Part shown: positions 16,672 to 25,135 of the stretch, piece after piece
Numbering within the stretch: the first letter of the stretch is position 1
How the letters are laid out: every line of letters starts with the position of its first letter
From: Leuconostoc inhae KCTC 3774
Lineage (GTDB): Bacteria > Bacillota > Bacilli > Lactobacillales > Lactobacillaceae
NCBI GenBank assembly: GCA_000166735.2
Contig: AEMJ01000164.1
Location: 1 to 64,000 of the forward strand
Direction: 5' to 3'
Length of the DNA: 64,000 nt
Program-made: the position numbers and the translations under genes
The notes under the pieces: model-generated
The model's database searches: none
The model's input: only the letters and a program-made list of their open reading frames with translations
Told to the model about the DNA's origin: nothing

Positions 16672-18183
16672 TTAATGTTTTAATTGCCGGCGATAGGTCA
16701 ACAATTCATGTGAAATTTCTTTAGTTGCTGCATAAATAGTTTGATAGATCGCATAAACTTGATCATAATTAGCAACTGCTTCAGGATTAGGATAATAGGT
16801 TGTACCAAATTTAATAATTTTATTTGCTGCATCTTGAACACTGTCATACCAACCCAACCCAGTGGCAGCTAACATCGCCGCACCAAGCCCTGGACCTTGT
16901 TCGTTAACCAAAGTGGTCACTTTTTTATTAAAAATATCTGCTTGAATTTGCAACCAAAGCGAACTTTTAGCTCCACCACCGATGGCCACGACTGTGTCAA
17001 AATTAGCGCCTTCACGATCATAAATCATCATAATATCCTTAAAACTAAAAATAATACCTTCCAAAACGGCGCGAATAAAGTCAGCGCGCTGATGTGTCCG
17101 ATCAATTCCAGTAAAACTAGCGCGAATATCCGCATCTGGATAAGGTGTGCGTTCACCAGAAATATATGGTGTGAAAATCAAACCATTGGCGCCGACTAAC
17201 GACTGCGCAGCTTCGTTTACCCAATCTCCAAAAGGTATATCTTCTCCAAAGACTGACTTAAACCAAGCATTGGCGTCCCCAGCAGCTAAAGTGACGCCCA
17301 TTGAATAAAATTTATTCGGTATCGCATGATTAAAAAAATGAATATCACCCTTGTAGTCAACGTCCGCACGATCTTCAAATTTGGCTACAACACCCGATGT
17401 TCCAATTGAAGACATCACCATATTAGCGTTGAGCAGACCAGCACCCACAGCACCCGCTGCGTTATCTGCAGCACCTCCAAAGACTTTTGTTGATGTGTGC
17501 AACCCGGAAAATGTTGCATACGACTCTGAAATATACCCTGCAAAATCAGTTGATTCGATTAATTCTGGGAAAAATGATGCAGGTAAATCAAAAGTTTTTT
17601 GCACTGCTTTTGACCAAACTTTATGTACCACATCCAATGCCACAGTGCCTGCCGCGTCTGAATAATCCATGGCTAAATTGCCTGTCATTCGGTAGCGCAA
17701 ATAATCCTTTGGCAACAAGAACATTTTGGCTTGCTTGAAAATTTCTGGTTCATTTTCTTTCACCCACAGAATTTTAGGTAAGGTGAAGCCTTCCAATGCA
17801 AGATTTCGCGTAATTGCCACAAACTCTTCTGACATTTTTTCAGCGATTTCTTGTGTCTGTGATGTCGTTCGCGTATCATTCCACAAAATTGCTGGGCGCA
17901 ATACTTGATTGTTATCATCCAATAACACTAAACCATGCATTTGACCAGAATACGATATGCCAGCGATGTCTGCAGGATTTAAGCCATCTTTCAAAATTAA
18001 GTTAACAATTGCAACAGTTGTCCCATTCACCCAATCTTCAGGGTTTTGTTCTGACCAACCAGGATGTGGTTGCGTCAATGGATAGTCGAAACTTTGTTGT
18101 GCAACAATTTGTCCCTGACGATCAACAGCAGAAACTTTAACAGATGATGTGCCTAAATCGACACCCAATACAACTTGTGTCAT
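16672..18183 (-). CDS. xylB: Xylulokinase XylB
   Basis: A 503-residue FGGY-family sugar kinase that phosphorylates D-xylulose to xylulose 5-phosphate, feeding the phosphoketolase pathway. [10 protein letters not shown] at the N-terminus is the first ATP-binding loop; SGQMHGLV and [12 protein letters not shown] are xylulokinase signatures. The start at 18183 follows GGAGAAAA; an in-frame ATG 13 codons upstream has no ribosome site. It lies downstream of xylA on the same strand, with about 200 bases and a hairpin between them, and is probably co-transcribed at lower level. Confidence 0.95.
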   Translation of the reverse strand: MTQVVLGVDLGTSSVKVSAVDRQGQIVAQQSFDYPLTQPHPGWSEQNPEDWVNGTTVAIVNLILKDGLNPADIAGISYSGQMHGLVLLDDNNQVLRPAILWNDTRTTSQTQEIAEKMSEEFVAITRNLALEGFTLPKILWVKENEPEIFKQAKMFLLPKDYLRYRMTGNLAMDYSDAAGTVALDVVHKVWSKAVQKTFDLPASFFPELIESTDFAGYISESYATFSGLHTSTKVFGGAADNAAGAVGAGLLNANMVMSSIGTSGVVAKFEDRADVDYKGDIHFFNHAIPNKFYSMGVTLAAGDANAWFKSVFGEDIPFGDWVNEAAQSLVGANGLIFTPYISGERTPYPDADIRASFTGIDRTHQRADFIRAVLEGIIFSFKDIMMIYDREGANFDTVVAIGGGAKSSLWLQIQADIFNKKVTTLVNEQGPGLGAAMLAATGLGWYDSVQDAANKIIKFGTTYYPNPEAVANYDQVYAIYQTIYAATKEISHELLTYRRQLKH

Positions 18184-18251
18184 GCTTTTTCTCCAATGTG
18201 GTTTGATAAAATATTTGCACACATGGCAGATGTTGCGAGTGTGCTATGTAC

Positions 18252-18284
18252 AAAGGGCCGGCACATCAATTGTAGCGGCCCTTT
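18252..18284. terminator. Intercistronic hairpin between xylA and xylB
   Basis: AAAGGGCCG pairs with CGGCCCTTT around a 15-base loop. On the minus strand only three T residues follow, so it may attenuate rather than stop transcription into xylB, or protect the xylA message. Confidence 0.55.
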
Positions 18285-18387
18285 TTGCCGTGTCATTTTT
18301 AGAGGGAGGGGTAAAACACGGCATAGATTAAATGATATATGATATTAAGTTTCAGAGGATTGGTTGATGACTATTAGCATTGAAATA

Positions 18388-19734
18388 TTAGCGGCCTAGC
18401 ACTGAGAAAATATAATTATTCAGAGTTGACTTAATTTGCTCTTGACGTCCTGACTGTAAGGTGGCGTTAATTTCATCATCTGTCTTATTTTCTGCATAAG
18501 CAGCTAAGTCTTTCAAAGTCACTTTGCCAGCTTCAAAATCAGCACCGATACCTGAATCAAATGATGCGTAACGATTCTTCAAGATATTTTCAATCACTTG
18601 ATCTTCAATCAACTTACTTGCTACCTTCAAACCAGCAGCATAAGTGTCCATTCCAGCAATGTGAGCATAGAACAAATCTTCAAATTCGAAACTTTGACGG
18701 CGTGGCTTTGAATCAAAGTTCAAGCCACCAGTTGGTAAACCACCATTTTTCAAAAATTCGTACATGACCAAAGTTGCTTCGTAGACGTCATTAGGGAATT
18801 CATCAATATCCCAACCCGTCAACTTGTCACCCATGTTAGCATCCAATGATCCCAACAAACCAGCTTCGCGAGCGAAACGCACCTCATGTTCATATGTGTG
18901 ACCACCCAAATAGGCATGGTTACCTTCCAAGTTCAACTTGAATGTGTCTTCCAAACTATATGTCTTCAAGAAAGCAATGGTTGTTTGTGCATCAAAGTCA
19001 TACTGATGTTGTGTTGGTTCCTTTGGCTTTGGTTCAATCAAGAATTGACCCGTGTAACCAATTTCATCAGCATAATTTTTCGCTAATTTAAAGAAGGCCG
19101 CAATGTGATCTAGTTCACGTTTTGTATCTGTGTTTACCAAGAAGTCATATCCTTCACGTCCACCCCAGAACACATATGATTCTGAACCCAAACGCTTAGC
19201 AATGTCAAGTGAGTGCTTGATTTGGCCTGCAACATAAGCAAAAACTTCCGCAAATGGTGTCGTTGCGCCACCAGCTAAGAAACGTCTGTTGGTGAACAAT
19301 GATGAAGTATTCCACAACAACTTCTTACCAGTTTCTTGCATCTTTTGTTCAATTTTATCAATGACTTGATCTAAGTTAGCATTTGTTTCGGCTAATGTCT
19401 TGCCTTCTGGTGCCAAATCACGATCGTGGAAAGCGAAGTATTCAACACCTGTTTTGTCCAAAAATTCAAATAAGTAATCTACCTTGGCCAAAGCTGCTGC
19501 CATTGTGTTAGGATCGCCTTCTATATCCCATGGACGCGTAGCTGTTCCTTCACCAAATGGATCCGTCAAACGTTGATCCATTGTATGCCAATAAGCCACT
19601 GAGAACTTGAGCCATTCGCTCATTTTCTTGCCTGCAACAACTTCATCAGCATTATAGTAATGATACCCATCACCAGCTTGCAAGGATTGATTCCCTACGA
19701 ATGCCACTTTTGGAAATGAGAATAATTCAGACAT
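18388..19734 (-). CDS. xylA: Xylose isomerase XylA
   Basis: A 448-residue class II xylose isomerase that converts D-xylose to D-xylulose with divalent metal. The catalytic His and Asp are in [10 protein letters not shown] (residues about 101-110); the metal-binding glutamate and lysine are in [14 protein letters not shown], and [10 protein letters not shown] follows. AAGGAG lies before the ATG. It is the first gene after a clear promoter with XylR and CcpA sites, so it should be induced by xylose and repressed by glucose. Confidence 0.97.
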   Translation of the reverse strand: MSELFSFPKVAFVGNQSLQAGDGYHYYNADEVVAGKKMSEWLKFSVAYWHTMDQRLTDPFGEGTATRPWDIEGDPNTMAAALAKVDYLFEFLDKTGVEYFAFHDRDLAPEGKTLAETNANLDQVIDKIEQKMQETGKKLLWNTSSLFTNRRFLAGGATTPFAEVFAYVAGQIKHSLDIAKRLGSESYVFWGGREGYDFLVNTDTKRELDHIAAFFKLAKNYADEIGYTGQFLIEPKPKEPTQHQYDFDAQTTIAFLKTYSLEDTFKLNLEGNHAYLGGHTYEHEVRFAREAGLLGSLDANMGDKLTGWDIDEFPNDVYEATLVMYEFLKNGGLPTGGLNFDSKPRRQSFEFEDLFYAHIAGMDTYAAGLKVASKLIEDQVIENILKNRYASFDSGIGADFEAGKVTLKDLAAYAENKTDDEINATLQSGRQEQIKSTLNNYIFSVLGR

Positions 19735-19782
19735 GTTAGATACTCCTTCTGGACTTTTGCGTCCTACTTACGTTTTATTTGT

Positions 19783-19806
19783 GTTGGTTGGTTTGAACAA
19801 CCAACT
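19783..19806. promoter_or_regulatory. XylR operator upstream of xylA
   Basis: GTTGGTTGGTTTGAACAACC followed by AACTT is an imperfect palindrome of GTTDGTTG half-sites, the form known for xylO in Firmicutes. It lies just downstream of the xylA -10 hexamer, where bound XylR would block transcription. A second copy is at 24946-24972. Confidence 0.8.
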
Positions 19807-19816
19807 TACATTTATT

Positions 19817-19845
19817 ATTGTATACGGTTTCATTAAATAGTGCAA
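19817..19845 (-). promoter_or_regulatory. xylA promoter with overlapping cre site
   Basis: On the minus strand TTGCAC (19845-19840) and TACAAT (19822-19817) are 17 bases apart, a good sigma-70-type promoter. The spacer contains ATGAAACCGTATACA (19833-19819), which fits the degenerate CcpA cre pattern WTGNAANCGNWNNCW, so catabolite repression would act by covering the promoter. Confidence 0.8.
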
Positions 19846-19892
19846 CCCCTTTTGAACAAAAATGTATCATTTTAAATCGTGATAAAACCATG

Positions 19893-19998
19893 ACACTAAA
19901 AAAGAACCCTAATTGAAGTGAACCCAATAACTTTCTGAACAGATTTTTTATTCTGTCCAAGTTATTGGGTTCACTTCATAATGGATTCTTTTTAGTGT
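19893..19998 (-). terminator. Very long hairpin terminator of xylR
   Basis: About 40 bases on each side pair almost fully (around CACTTCA, CCCAATAACTT and AGAAT/ATTCT), ending on the minus strand in six T residues. The 5' arm includes the xylR stop codon. Confidence 0.8.
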
Positions 19999-21161
19999 GT
20001 GAATTTCAAATCTAAATTGTCTAAATCAAGAATGCGACGTGTAACGCTGGCAGCGCCACCAAGTAATGTTGCTTCATAAACCGAACGATTAGCAAATAAA
20101 ATTTCGCTCTCATTTGTTGGATTCATTTGTTGATATGCTACCACAACGCGGCCCAATAATTCTGGCATTTCAGCTATAAAGCGCGAATGAATAAAAAGTA
20201 CTTGTGGTGCTGCTGTTTGGATGATATTATAGGCCACTTGCGCAACTCCCATCACCCAGTCATCTAATAATTGCGTGACAACTGCGCTTTTTTGATTCGC
20301 AAATGTTACAAACGCGTCACGATTGGCAACTGGTTGACCAGTTAGTGCCGCTAGTCGTTCAAGCATTGCATCCTCAGAATATAAATCTTCAACACGAACA
20401 GGCTCTTGATCTGCCATGGCTACAATACTTCGGCCAACTTCGCCAGCACGCCCTTGCATGCCACGATAAAGTTGGCCCTGAATAATAATTCCAGCACCTA
20501 TACCATAATGGATATTTAAGGCAACTAAACTATCATATTGATCAGTGCTTAAGTAATCGTGATAGTCTCGAATATACACAGCAGCCGAATTGGCTTCGTT
20601 TTCCAACATCACATGTACGCCACTCAATTCTTCAAGCTTTTCAGCCACATCAACTTGGCTATAATCAAAAAATGGTGAGTAGACAACGTGATTGTTATCC
20701 ACAACGCCATGAATACCAACAGCAATACCCATGAGACCTTCTTTTGTCCCATGTTTTTTGTGCTTATTGTCTTTAATATGTTGACCCATTAATGCAATAA
20801 CATCTGCAACAGACATGTCATCAACAGCTTCCGAACTTTCAAGTATGACCTCACCGCTCAAGCGTACTAATGCCACTCGCAAATGATGCCGTCCCATATC
20901 AAAACTCATGACGTAACCATAATTACGGTTAAAACGAATCATTTTAGCTTTACGGCCGCCAGTTTCTGTGGTCACGCCTTCACCCAAATCTTCAATAAAT
21001 TCTAATTTATCTAAGTCACGGTAAATTGAACTAATAGTAGATTTATGTAGATTTAAATCAACAGCTAACTTCGCTCGCGATGTTTCTTTCGCGTTAAATA
21101 GCGCTTGTAACACTAACCGCTGATTATGGTCTCTCATTGTGATTTGATCTGATTTATTCAT
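19992..21161 (-). CDS. xylR: XylR, ROK-family xylose repressor
   Basis: The 389-residue product has an N-terminal winged helix (MRDHNQRLVLQALF, then SRAKLAVDLNLHKSTISSIYR, residues about 9-50) and a C-terminal ROK sugar-binding domain with ENEANSAAV, LNIHYGIGAGIIIQG and GRAGEVGR. It represses the xylose genes until xylose binds. Two matching operators flank the locus. The cysteine-rich zinc motif of ROK kinases is not evident, as usual for XylR repressors. The gene lies between xylA and the xyloside operon and ends in a strong hairpin. Confidence 0.93.
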   Translation of the reverse strand: MNKSDQITMRDHNQRLVLQALFNAKETSRAKLAVDLNLHKSTISSIYRDLDKLEFIEDLGEGVTTETGGRKAKMIRFNRNYGYVMSFDMGRHHLRVALVRLSGEVILESSEAVDDMSVADVIALMGQHIKDNKHKKHGTKEGLMGIAVGIHGVVDNNHVVYSPFFDYSQVDVAEKLEELSGVHVMLENEANSAAVYIRDYHDYLSTDQYDSLVALNIHYGIGAGIIIQGQLYRGMQGRAGEVGRSIVAMADQEPVRVEDLYSEDAMLERLAALTGQPVANRDAFVTFANQKSAVVTQLLDDWVMGVAQVAYNIIQTAAPQVLFIHSRFIAEMPELLGRVVVAYQQMNPTNESEILFANRSVYEATLLGGAASVTRRILDLDNLDLKFTH

Positions 21162-21185
21162 TTTTTCTTTTTATCGACGCTCCAA

Positions 21186-21330
21186 TTAGAATGACTGATG
21201 ATATTGATAGGTAATAACTTTCTGACGTGTCTTGTTGGCTTTTAGTGTCACATCCAAAAAATCAGGTATAATGTCACTGTTTGGTAAATTTTGTAGTTCT
21301 AAAACCACTGCCACCTATTATTTGGCATGT
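21186..21330 (-). pseudogene. 3' remnant of an aldose 1-epimerase gene
   Basis: Immediately upstream of xylR, the minus strand encodes ELQNLPNSDIIPDF, then VTLKANKTRQKVITYQYH and a stop at 21186-21188. This is the C-terminal signature of aldose epimerases (LETQNLPDA..., KPGETY...). The rest of the gene is missing, so a mutarotase gene once stood in the xylose cluster and was mostly deleted. Confidence 0.65.
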
Positions 21331-21450
21331 CTAGCGTCATTGACTTAACTGTCAGAACAACAAGTCAATTTTTGTTCGACATTATTTCTATTGTACGCGA
21401 ACTAACCGTATCCTTCAAGTTAGCGATTAAATTTTTCACATGTTAATGCC

Positions 21451-21497
21451 AAAAATCAGCATAGAACACGTTTAAACGCGTTCTATGCTGATTTTTT
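21451..21497. terminator. Bidirectional hairpin
   Basis: AAAAATCAGCATAGAAC pairs with GTTCTATGCTGATTTTT, and the inner CGTTTAAACG can extend the stem. T runs are present in both directions. It lies between the xyloside operon and the epimerase remnant. Confidence 0.8.
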
Positions 21498-21584
21498 AGG
21501 ATATTAATCGGGTTTATCTAGCCTATTGATAAAATGCTATAACGATTGATTTCAAGATGTGTCTCTTTATCTCGTTATTAACAT

Positions 21585-21617
21585 AATAAACGAGTCCTAA
21601 TCAAAGACTCGCTTATT
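21585..21617 (-). terminator. Hairpin directly after xynB
   Basis: GACTCG and CGAGTC with flanking TTATT/AATAA pairs (one mismatch) form a stem 14 bases past the xynB stop codon; the T-rich tail is weak, so the stronger hairpin at 21451-21497 may back it up. Confidence 0.5.
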
Positions 21618-21630
21618 ATTTTCTATTGAT

Positions 21631-23319
21631 TTAGTAAAAACGTGATTCTGATTTCTGCCATGATATTGTCCCATTAATGTCTTTATGATCACCCAATTCC
21701 TTATAATCGAAGTAATCAAATTCAGCTGTTGAATCATAACCTGAATAGTCAACCGCTGCCAAACCAACATAGGCACCAGTGAAGAAGCCACCATATTCGC
21801 GAACAACATAGTCATCTGACAAAATTGCAGCATCTAATGTCACACCAGTTGAAAGCCAGTTTTCACTGTCAAATGAGTAGTAATAGGTGTATGATTCCTT
21901 ACGATTTTCTGATTTGAAGTAAACATATTCGATGCCTTCTGGAATCACAGGCGCATTGTCACGCAAATATGATGTATAAGAACCATTCCGCAAACCACCC
22001 TTATTTTCACCCACTTCAATAACGTTTTGACCATCATCATTCTTTGTGATGAAAATCCATGACCAGTGTGAGTGGTTGTAATAATTTGTTAGACCAGCCA
22101 TTGATTGGTATGAATAAGGGTTGAACTTAACCTTTGTCTCAGCATCGAAGTAGAATGCTTGCCAACGACGGGCGATCAATGACAAATCAAATGTGTTTGA
22201 TAATGACCCTTGACCAACTAAAGTCAGTTTGCCAGTACCAGTTGAACCCATCTTTTCAGTAAATGGTACACGTAATGTATTCCAGTTAATGTCTAATATG
22301 GTATCGTTAAATTCATCGTGTTGTGAGTGGTCAACAGGCGCATCTGTTAAAATGGCATCCTGAGGTGCTTCGACGAATGTTTGTCCGCCATGGCCGCCAA
22401 CAACGCGTGGCCAACCAGCATCATCCCATTCAACTTTTTGGATTGATGTTTCACGACCCAAAGTTGACCAACCACGTGGATCAGTCGCACTTTCATTATC
22501 GTGGTTCCATGGCCGAGCTGTTAATGAAGCATAGTACCATTCGCCACCCGGTGTTGAAACCAAAGCACCGTGTCCTTGCTTTTGCAGGTATGAGTTTGGT
22601 GTGTCAAAATTTGTGATAAATGGACCGTCAGGTTCAACGACAAATGACATGCTATTCAATGACTTTGAGCGCGCCACCACCTCTTGGTGAGTAAATATTG
22701 TACCACCTTCAGCCGCAAACAAGAAATATTCGCCGTTAATTTTGTATAGGTGTGGCCCTTCAACTAACTTTACAGCCGTACCTGAAAAAATTGTGCGGGC
22801 AGTTTCAGGCTTCAACTTCATGGTATTGGTGTCAAATTCTGTCAAAGTAATGCCATCAAATGGGTGATGATATTCACGGTGATCCCAAGTTTGTTGCACG
22901 AGATACTTACGCCCATCTTCATCGTGGAACAATGACGCATCAAAACCAACACCGTTTACAAATACAGGCTCCGACCAAGGGCCTTCGATTGTTTCAGCAG
23001 TCGTCAAGTAGTTCTTCATATCTTTGAAGTTACCATCAGTAATCTTAACATCTGTGAAAATTAGCCAGAATTTACCATCAGCATATGATAGATCCGGCGC
23101 CCAAATACCACCAGATGATGGATTACCTTTCATATCAAGCATTGCCGTGGTATCCAACACATTTTTAACAAGATTCCAATGAACCAAATCTTTTGACGCA
23201 TGGATACGCACACCAGGAAACCATTCAAATGTTGATGTCGCAATATAATACGTGTCCTCAACACGGATGATTGAGGGATCTGAATTGAAACCAGGTAATA
23301 CAGGGTTTTGAATTTGCAT
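21631..23319 (-). CDS. xynB: GH43 beta-1,4-xylosidase
   Basis: A 562-residue intracellular glycoside hydrolase of family 43 that releases xylose from xylobiose and short xylo-oligosaccharides. The general-base Asp is in FNSDPSIIR (residue about 14), the second Asp in WAPDLSY, and the acid Glu in VEGPHLYK; the C-terminal beta-sandwich is complete and no signal peptide is present. AGGAG precedes the ATG. It lies 24 bases downstream of the symporter gene, so imported xylosides are cut inside the cell and pass to XylA and XylB. Confidence 0.93.
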   Translation of the reverse strand: MQIQNPVLPGFNSDPSIIRVEDTYYIATSTFEWFPGVRIHASKDLVHWNLVKNVLDTTAMLDMKGNPSSGGIWAPDLSYADGKFWLIFTDVKITDGNFKDMKNYLTTAETIEGPWSEPVFVNGVGFDASLFHDEDGRKYLVQQTWDHREYHHPFDGITLTEFDTNTMKLKPETARTIFSGTAVKLVEGPHLYKINGEYFLFAAEGGTIFTHQEVVARSKSLNSMSFVVEPDGPFITNFDTPNSYLQKQGHGALVSTPGGEWYYASLTARPWNHDNESATDPRGWSTLGRETSIQKVEWDDAGWPRVVGGHGGQTFVEAPQDAILTDAPVDHSQHDEFNDTILDINWNTLRVPFTEKMGSTGTGKLTLVGQGSLSNTFDLSLIARRWQAFYFDAETKVKFNPYSYQSMAGLTNYYNHSHWSWIFITKNDDGQNVIEVGENKGGLRNGSYTSYLRDNAPVIPEGIEYVYFKSENRKESYTYYYSFDSENWLSTGVTLDAAILSDDYVVREYGGFFTGAYVGLAAVDYSGYDSTAEFDYFDYKELGDHKDINGTISWQKSESRFY

Positions 23320-23343
23320 TATTTTTCTCCTATCAATTTAAAT

Positions 23344-24822
23344 TTATGCAAAATTAACTATTTTTTCTTTTAACGTGTGATTCATTTTATCAACGTATGC
23401 ATCAGACAAAGGATAGCGACTAATAACAAACATTGCTAAGAATGCCATAATCATTGGCAACCAAATCATTGACCACTCAATACCTGTTTGTGCAGATGCA
23501 GATTGTGTCAATGCACCAGACTTAAAATTCATGAATTGTAATAAATAACCAGGAATGATACCACCTAAAGCCAAGCCAATTTTGAAGAAAAGACCCATAA
23601 TCGCATTGATAATACCCGCCACACGCTTGCCTGAAATATACTCACCATTTGATACAACTTCAGGTACTAATGCCCACATAAATCCTGTAGCCGAAGTTAA
23701 TCCCCATTGTTGTAAGAAGCGTCCAGTAAAGCCAAGCCAATCAGCTGATGGATTCTTTGACCAAGCCAAAAGCAACAATTGACCAACAACAAAAATGCCG
23801 AGGAATGTGTAGAAGAAACCTTTTTTACCTAAAGTTGCACGTAATCTTGGCCAAATGACGACCAAGAAAATACCAGGAATTGAACCGATCAAACCAATGG
23901 ATGCCATCAAGGCTGATTTTCCACCTTCAACACCAAAGTTATATTGCATAAAGTATGGCCACACTGTATTACCAAAGAACATAAGTGTAAAACCTACTAA
24001 AAAGAACAATCCGAGAATTTGTAAGGCTTTATTCCGCTTTAATTCAGCAAACAAATCCGTATATTTTACTTGGTCTGTTGCCTCTTCTGAAGCAAGTACG
24101 CGCTCTTTGGTATTACGATATGTCAAAAACAGCAATACTGCGCCTAATATCATGTACACGCCATAAACTTTAAACCACGCACCGGCAGCTGATGGGGCTG
24201 CATAATTACCTAATTTCAGTTTCAAACCAAACAAACCTGTGTCAGTTAACTTAGCGTTTGGAGAGGCTAATTGTACAAATAATGGGAATAGTGTATATAC
24301 CAACAAGTTACCAATGTTTGCAAGCATCATTCGTGTTGACGTTAACTTGCCAATTTCTGTTTCATCACGGGTCAATGAAGCATTTAATGAACCATAAGGA
24401 ATATTGACAAATGAATAAACTAAAGCTGTTGCCATGTAGGATACAGTCGCATAAATCGTTGTTGCAAGTGTACCAGCGCCAAGTACTTTAGCTACTGGTA
24501 AAAACAACAATGCTGCTAAAATGACCAATGGAATCCCAAAATTAATCAAGAATGGCCGATATTTGCCATTTTTTGTGATTTTAGCTTTATCAACAACTGT
24601 TCCAACCCATGGGTCCCAGATAACATTAATCCAACGTACAACAAGAAATATTGTTGCCCCAACACCAGCTGAAATACCATTAATATTTGTTAGATAGAAT
24701 AGCAAAAATCCACCAACAGTTCCAAATACTAAGTTTTGAGCAAAATCGCCGAGGCCATAACTCACACGATCCCATGTTGAGAGCTTAGCAAACTCATCAT
24801 TCTTCTGAACTCTTACGTCCAT
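23344..24822 (-). CDS. xynP: GPH-family xyloside:cation symporter
   Basis: A 492-residue, 12-helix transporter of the glycoside-pentoside-hexuronide family. WDRVSYGLGDFAQNLVFG at the N-terminus and DPWVGTVVDK are family marks, and the whole resembles Bacillus XynP and Lactobacillus XylP. No C-terminal IIA domain is attached. AAGGAG precedes the ATG. It heads a two-gene operon with xynB behind an XylR operator and a cre site, so its substrates are most likely xylo-oligosaccharides. Confidence 0.88.
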   Translation of the reverse strand: MDVRVQKNDEFAKLSTWDRVSYGLGDFAQNLVFGTVGGFLLFYLTNINGISAGVGATIFLVVRWINVIWDPWVGTVVDKAKITKNGKYRPFLINFGIPLVILAALLFLPVAKVLGAGTLATTIYATVSYMATALVYSFVNIPYGSLNASLTRDETEIGKLTSTRMMLANIGNLLVYTLFPLFVQLASPNAKLTDTGLFGLKLKLGNYAAPSAAGAWFKVYGVYMILGAVLLFLTYRNTKERVLASEEATDQVKYTDLFAELKRNKALQILGLFFLVGFTLMFFGNTVWPYFMQYNFGVEGGKSALMASIGLIGSIPGIFLVVIWPRLRATLGKKGFFYTFLGIFVVGQLLLLAWSKNPSADWLGFTGRFLQQWGLTSATGFMWALVPEVVSNGEYISGKRVAGIINAIMGLFFKIGLALGGIIPGYLLQFMNFKSGALTQSASAQTGIEWSMIWLPMIMAFLAMFVISRYPLSDAYVDKMNHTLKEKIVNFA

Positions 24823-24904
24823 AATTATTCTCCTTCTGGTTTTAACAGATCATTAGGTTTACTTGTTGCCACTTTGCAAGTCACTGGAACGTCTTCCAAC
24901 GCAT

Positions 24905-24918
24905 TGAAAGCGGTAACA
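24905..24918. promoter_or_regulatory. CcpA cre site in the xynP leader
   Basis: TGAAAGCGGTAACA matches the cre consensus TGWAANCGNTNWCA at every defined position. It lies between the promoter and the gene, where CcpA would act as a roadblock during growth on glucose. Confidence 0.8.
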
Positions 24919-24936
24919 TTTCTTTTTACAAAGACT

Positions 24937-24972
24937 ACTATATCACAGTTAGTTTGTTCGAGCAACCAACTC
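24937..24972 (-). promoter_or_regulatory. XylR operator and promoter of xynP-xynB
   Basis: TTAGTTTGTTCGAGCAACC followed by AACTC (24949-24972) is a close relative of the site before xylA and of the known xylO palindrome. On the minus strand it spans the -35/-10 spacer: TTGCTC and TATAGT (24942-24937) are 17 bases apart. Confidence 0.8.
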
Positions 24973-25096
24973 ATGTATATTTTTTAACTATTTTTATTTA
25001 TTAAAATGAAAACGTTACTATCACCATATTTTTCACATACAAATTTGCTAGCTACGTTTTTTAATCATTGGCTATCATAATATTTATGGACTACAA

Positions 25097-25120
25097 AAAA
25101 GATAGCTTACGCTATCTTTT
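25097..25120. terminator. Terminator after recQ
   Basis: AAAAGATAGC pairs with GCTATCTTTT across a 4-base loop, followed on the minus strand by further T residues. Confidence 0.75.
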
Positions 25121-25135
25121 AACATATCTCACTAA

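Noticed and set aside
16333-16724. Two plus-strand open frames across the tRNA-Ser gene
   Set aside because: They translate the complement of the tRNA and flanking repeats, and neither has a ribosome site.
21597-21833. 78-codon minus-strand open frame at the end of xynB
   Set aside because: It is an alternate frame of the xynB 3' end and lacks a ribosome site.
24998-25014. Second cre site (ATGAAAACGTTACTA) upstream of the xynP promoter
   Set aside because: It misses a conserved C near the 3' end of the consensus; the site at 24905-24918 is a full match and is the better candidate.
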